Below the pieces are notes generated by a model, which made no database searches, was not told the origin of the DNA, and saw nothing but the letters and a program-made list of their open reading frames with translations. Below, piece after piece: positions 6,078 to 6,242 of a stretch of DNA of 6,242 nt. The position numbers were made by a program, and so were the translations under genes. Source of the DNA: CALEUX01 sp037439945 (GTDB lineage Bacteria > Bacteroidota > Bacteroidia > Bacteroidales > Marinilabiliaceae). The stretch's first letter is position 1. Every line of letters starts with the position of its first letter. The stretch covers positions 1 through 6,242 of the forward strand of contig JBBIVA010000157.1 in NCBI GenBank assembly GCA_037439945.1, given 5' to 3'.

Positions 6078-6177
6078 NNNNNNNNNNNNNNNNNNNNNNN
6101 NNNNNNNNNNNNNNNNNNNNNNNNNNNNNNNNNNNNNNNNNNNNNNNNNNNNNNNNNNNNNNNNNNNNNNNNNNNNN
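6078..6177. other. Assembly gap of exactly 100 N
   Basis: A run of exactly 100 N is a conventional scaffold gap of unknown size. The left edge ends at the base matching 5711, and the right edge resumes at the base matching 5712 for 11 nt (6178-6188 equals 5712-5722). The gap therefore sits in the loop of a second terminator copy, where reads or contigs from several repeat copies would be ambiguous. Confidence 0.97.
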
Positions 6178-6242
6178 GAAGATGATCTTTTTGGTAGTAT
6201 AAAAAAGATTGTGTAAACACTCATAAATGCAATTAGATAATG
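6178..6242. other. Post-gap tail with a divergent terminator-like end
   Basis: After the 11-nt match to the tRNA terminator the sequence diverges (ATCTTTTT here against ATCTCTCT in the first copy). It therefore comes from a different repeat copy than the left arm before the gap. ATCTTTTT (6185-6192) can also pair with AAAAAGAT (6202-6209). An ATG at 6227 opens a frame that runs off the window after five codons; this is too short to call a gene. Confidence 0.4.

Noticed and set aside
5975..6220. 81-codon minus-strand frame crossing the gap
   Set aside because: It is antisense to the tRNA 3' fragment and contains 34 undefined residues from the N run, so it is not a gene.

Overview
The window looks like a low-GC chromosomal fragment of a Bacteroidota bacterium, probably Bacteroidales-like. 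The reasons are AT-rich genes, start codons mostly without a Shine-Dalgarno sequence, a Memo/AMMECR1 fusion next to its radical SAM partner, and a tRNA-associated small GIY-YIG nuclease of a type I recall from that phylum. The placement is inferred from style and gene content. It carries a 100-N scaffold gap near the right end, so it comes from a draft or metagenomic assembly.

Layout. Positions 1-2455 hold, on the minus strand, a 735-residue helical protein with C-terminal TPR repeats, followed 11 nt downstream by a doubtful 62-residue ORF. A 356-bp AT-rich spacer follows. Positions 2812-5236 hold a two-gene minus-strand operon. The first gene encodes a fused Memo-AMMECR1 protein (AmrB-AmrA order), and its last 11 nt overlap the start of the gene for the AmmeMemoRadiSam radical SAM enzyme (AmrS). 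These three domains recur together across bacteria and archaea, but to my knowledge the reaction they carry out is not established. A 283-bp intergenic region (5237-5519) follows, containing a 21-bp near-perfect dyad.

The right end (5520-6242, plus strand) is the unusual part. It contains a tRNA-like 5' half whose anticodon arm is replaced by a 16-bp perfect palindrome, an intact tRNA-Lys(UUU) with its own terminator, an 82-codon GIY-YIG endonuclease gene, and then a tRNA-like 3' half with the same palindrome and the same 3' flank as the real tRNA. The two half-copies overlap by 34 nt and together would make one 73-nt tRNA-like gene. The tRNA/terminator/nuclease block therefore looks inserted into, or recombined through, a tRNA mimic. 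The gap falls exactly at the loop of the second terminator copy, so the array may be longer than shown. I consider this tRNA-mimic/GIY-YIG arrangement the best candidate for a poorly described mobile or homing-like element.
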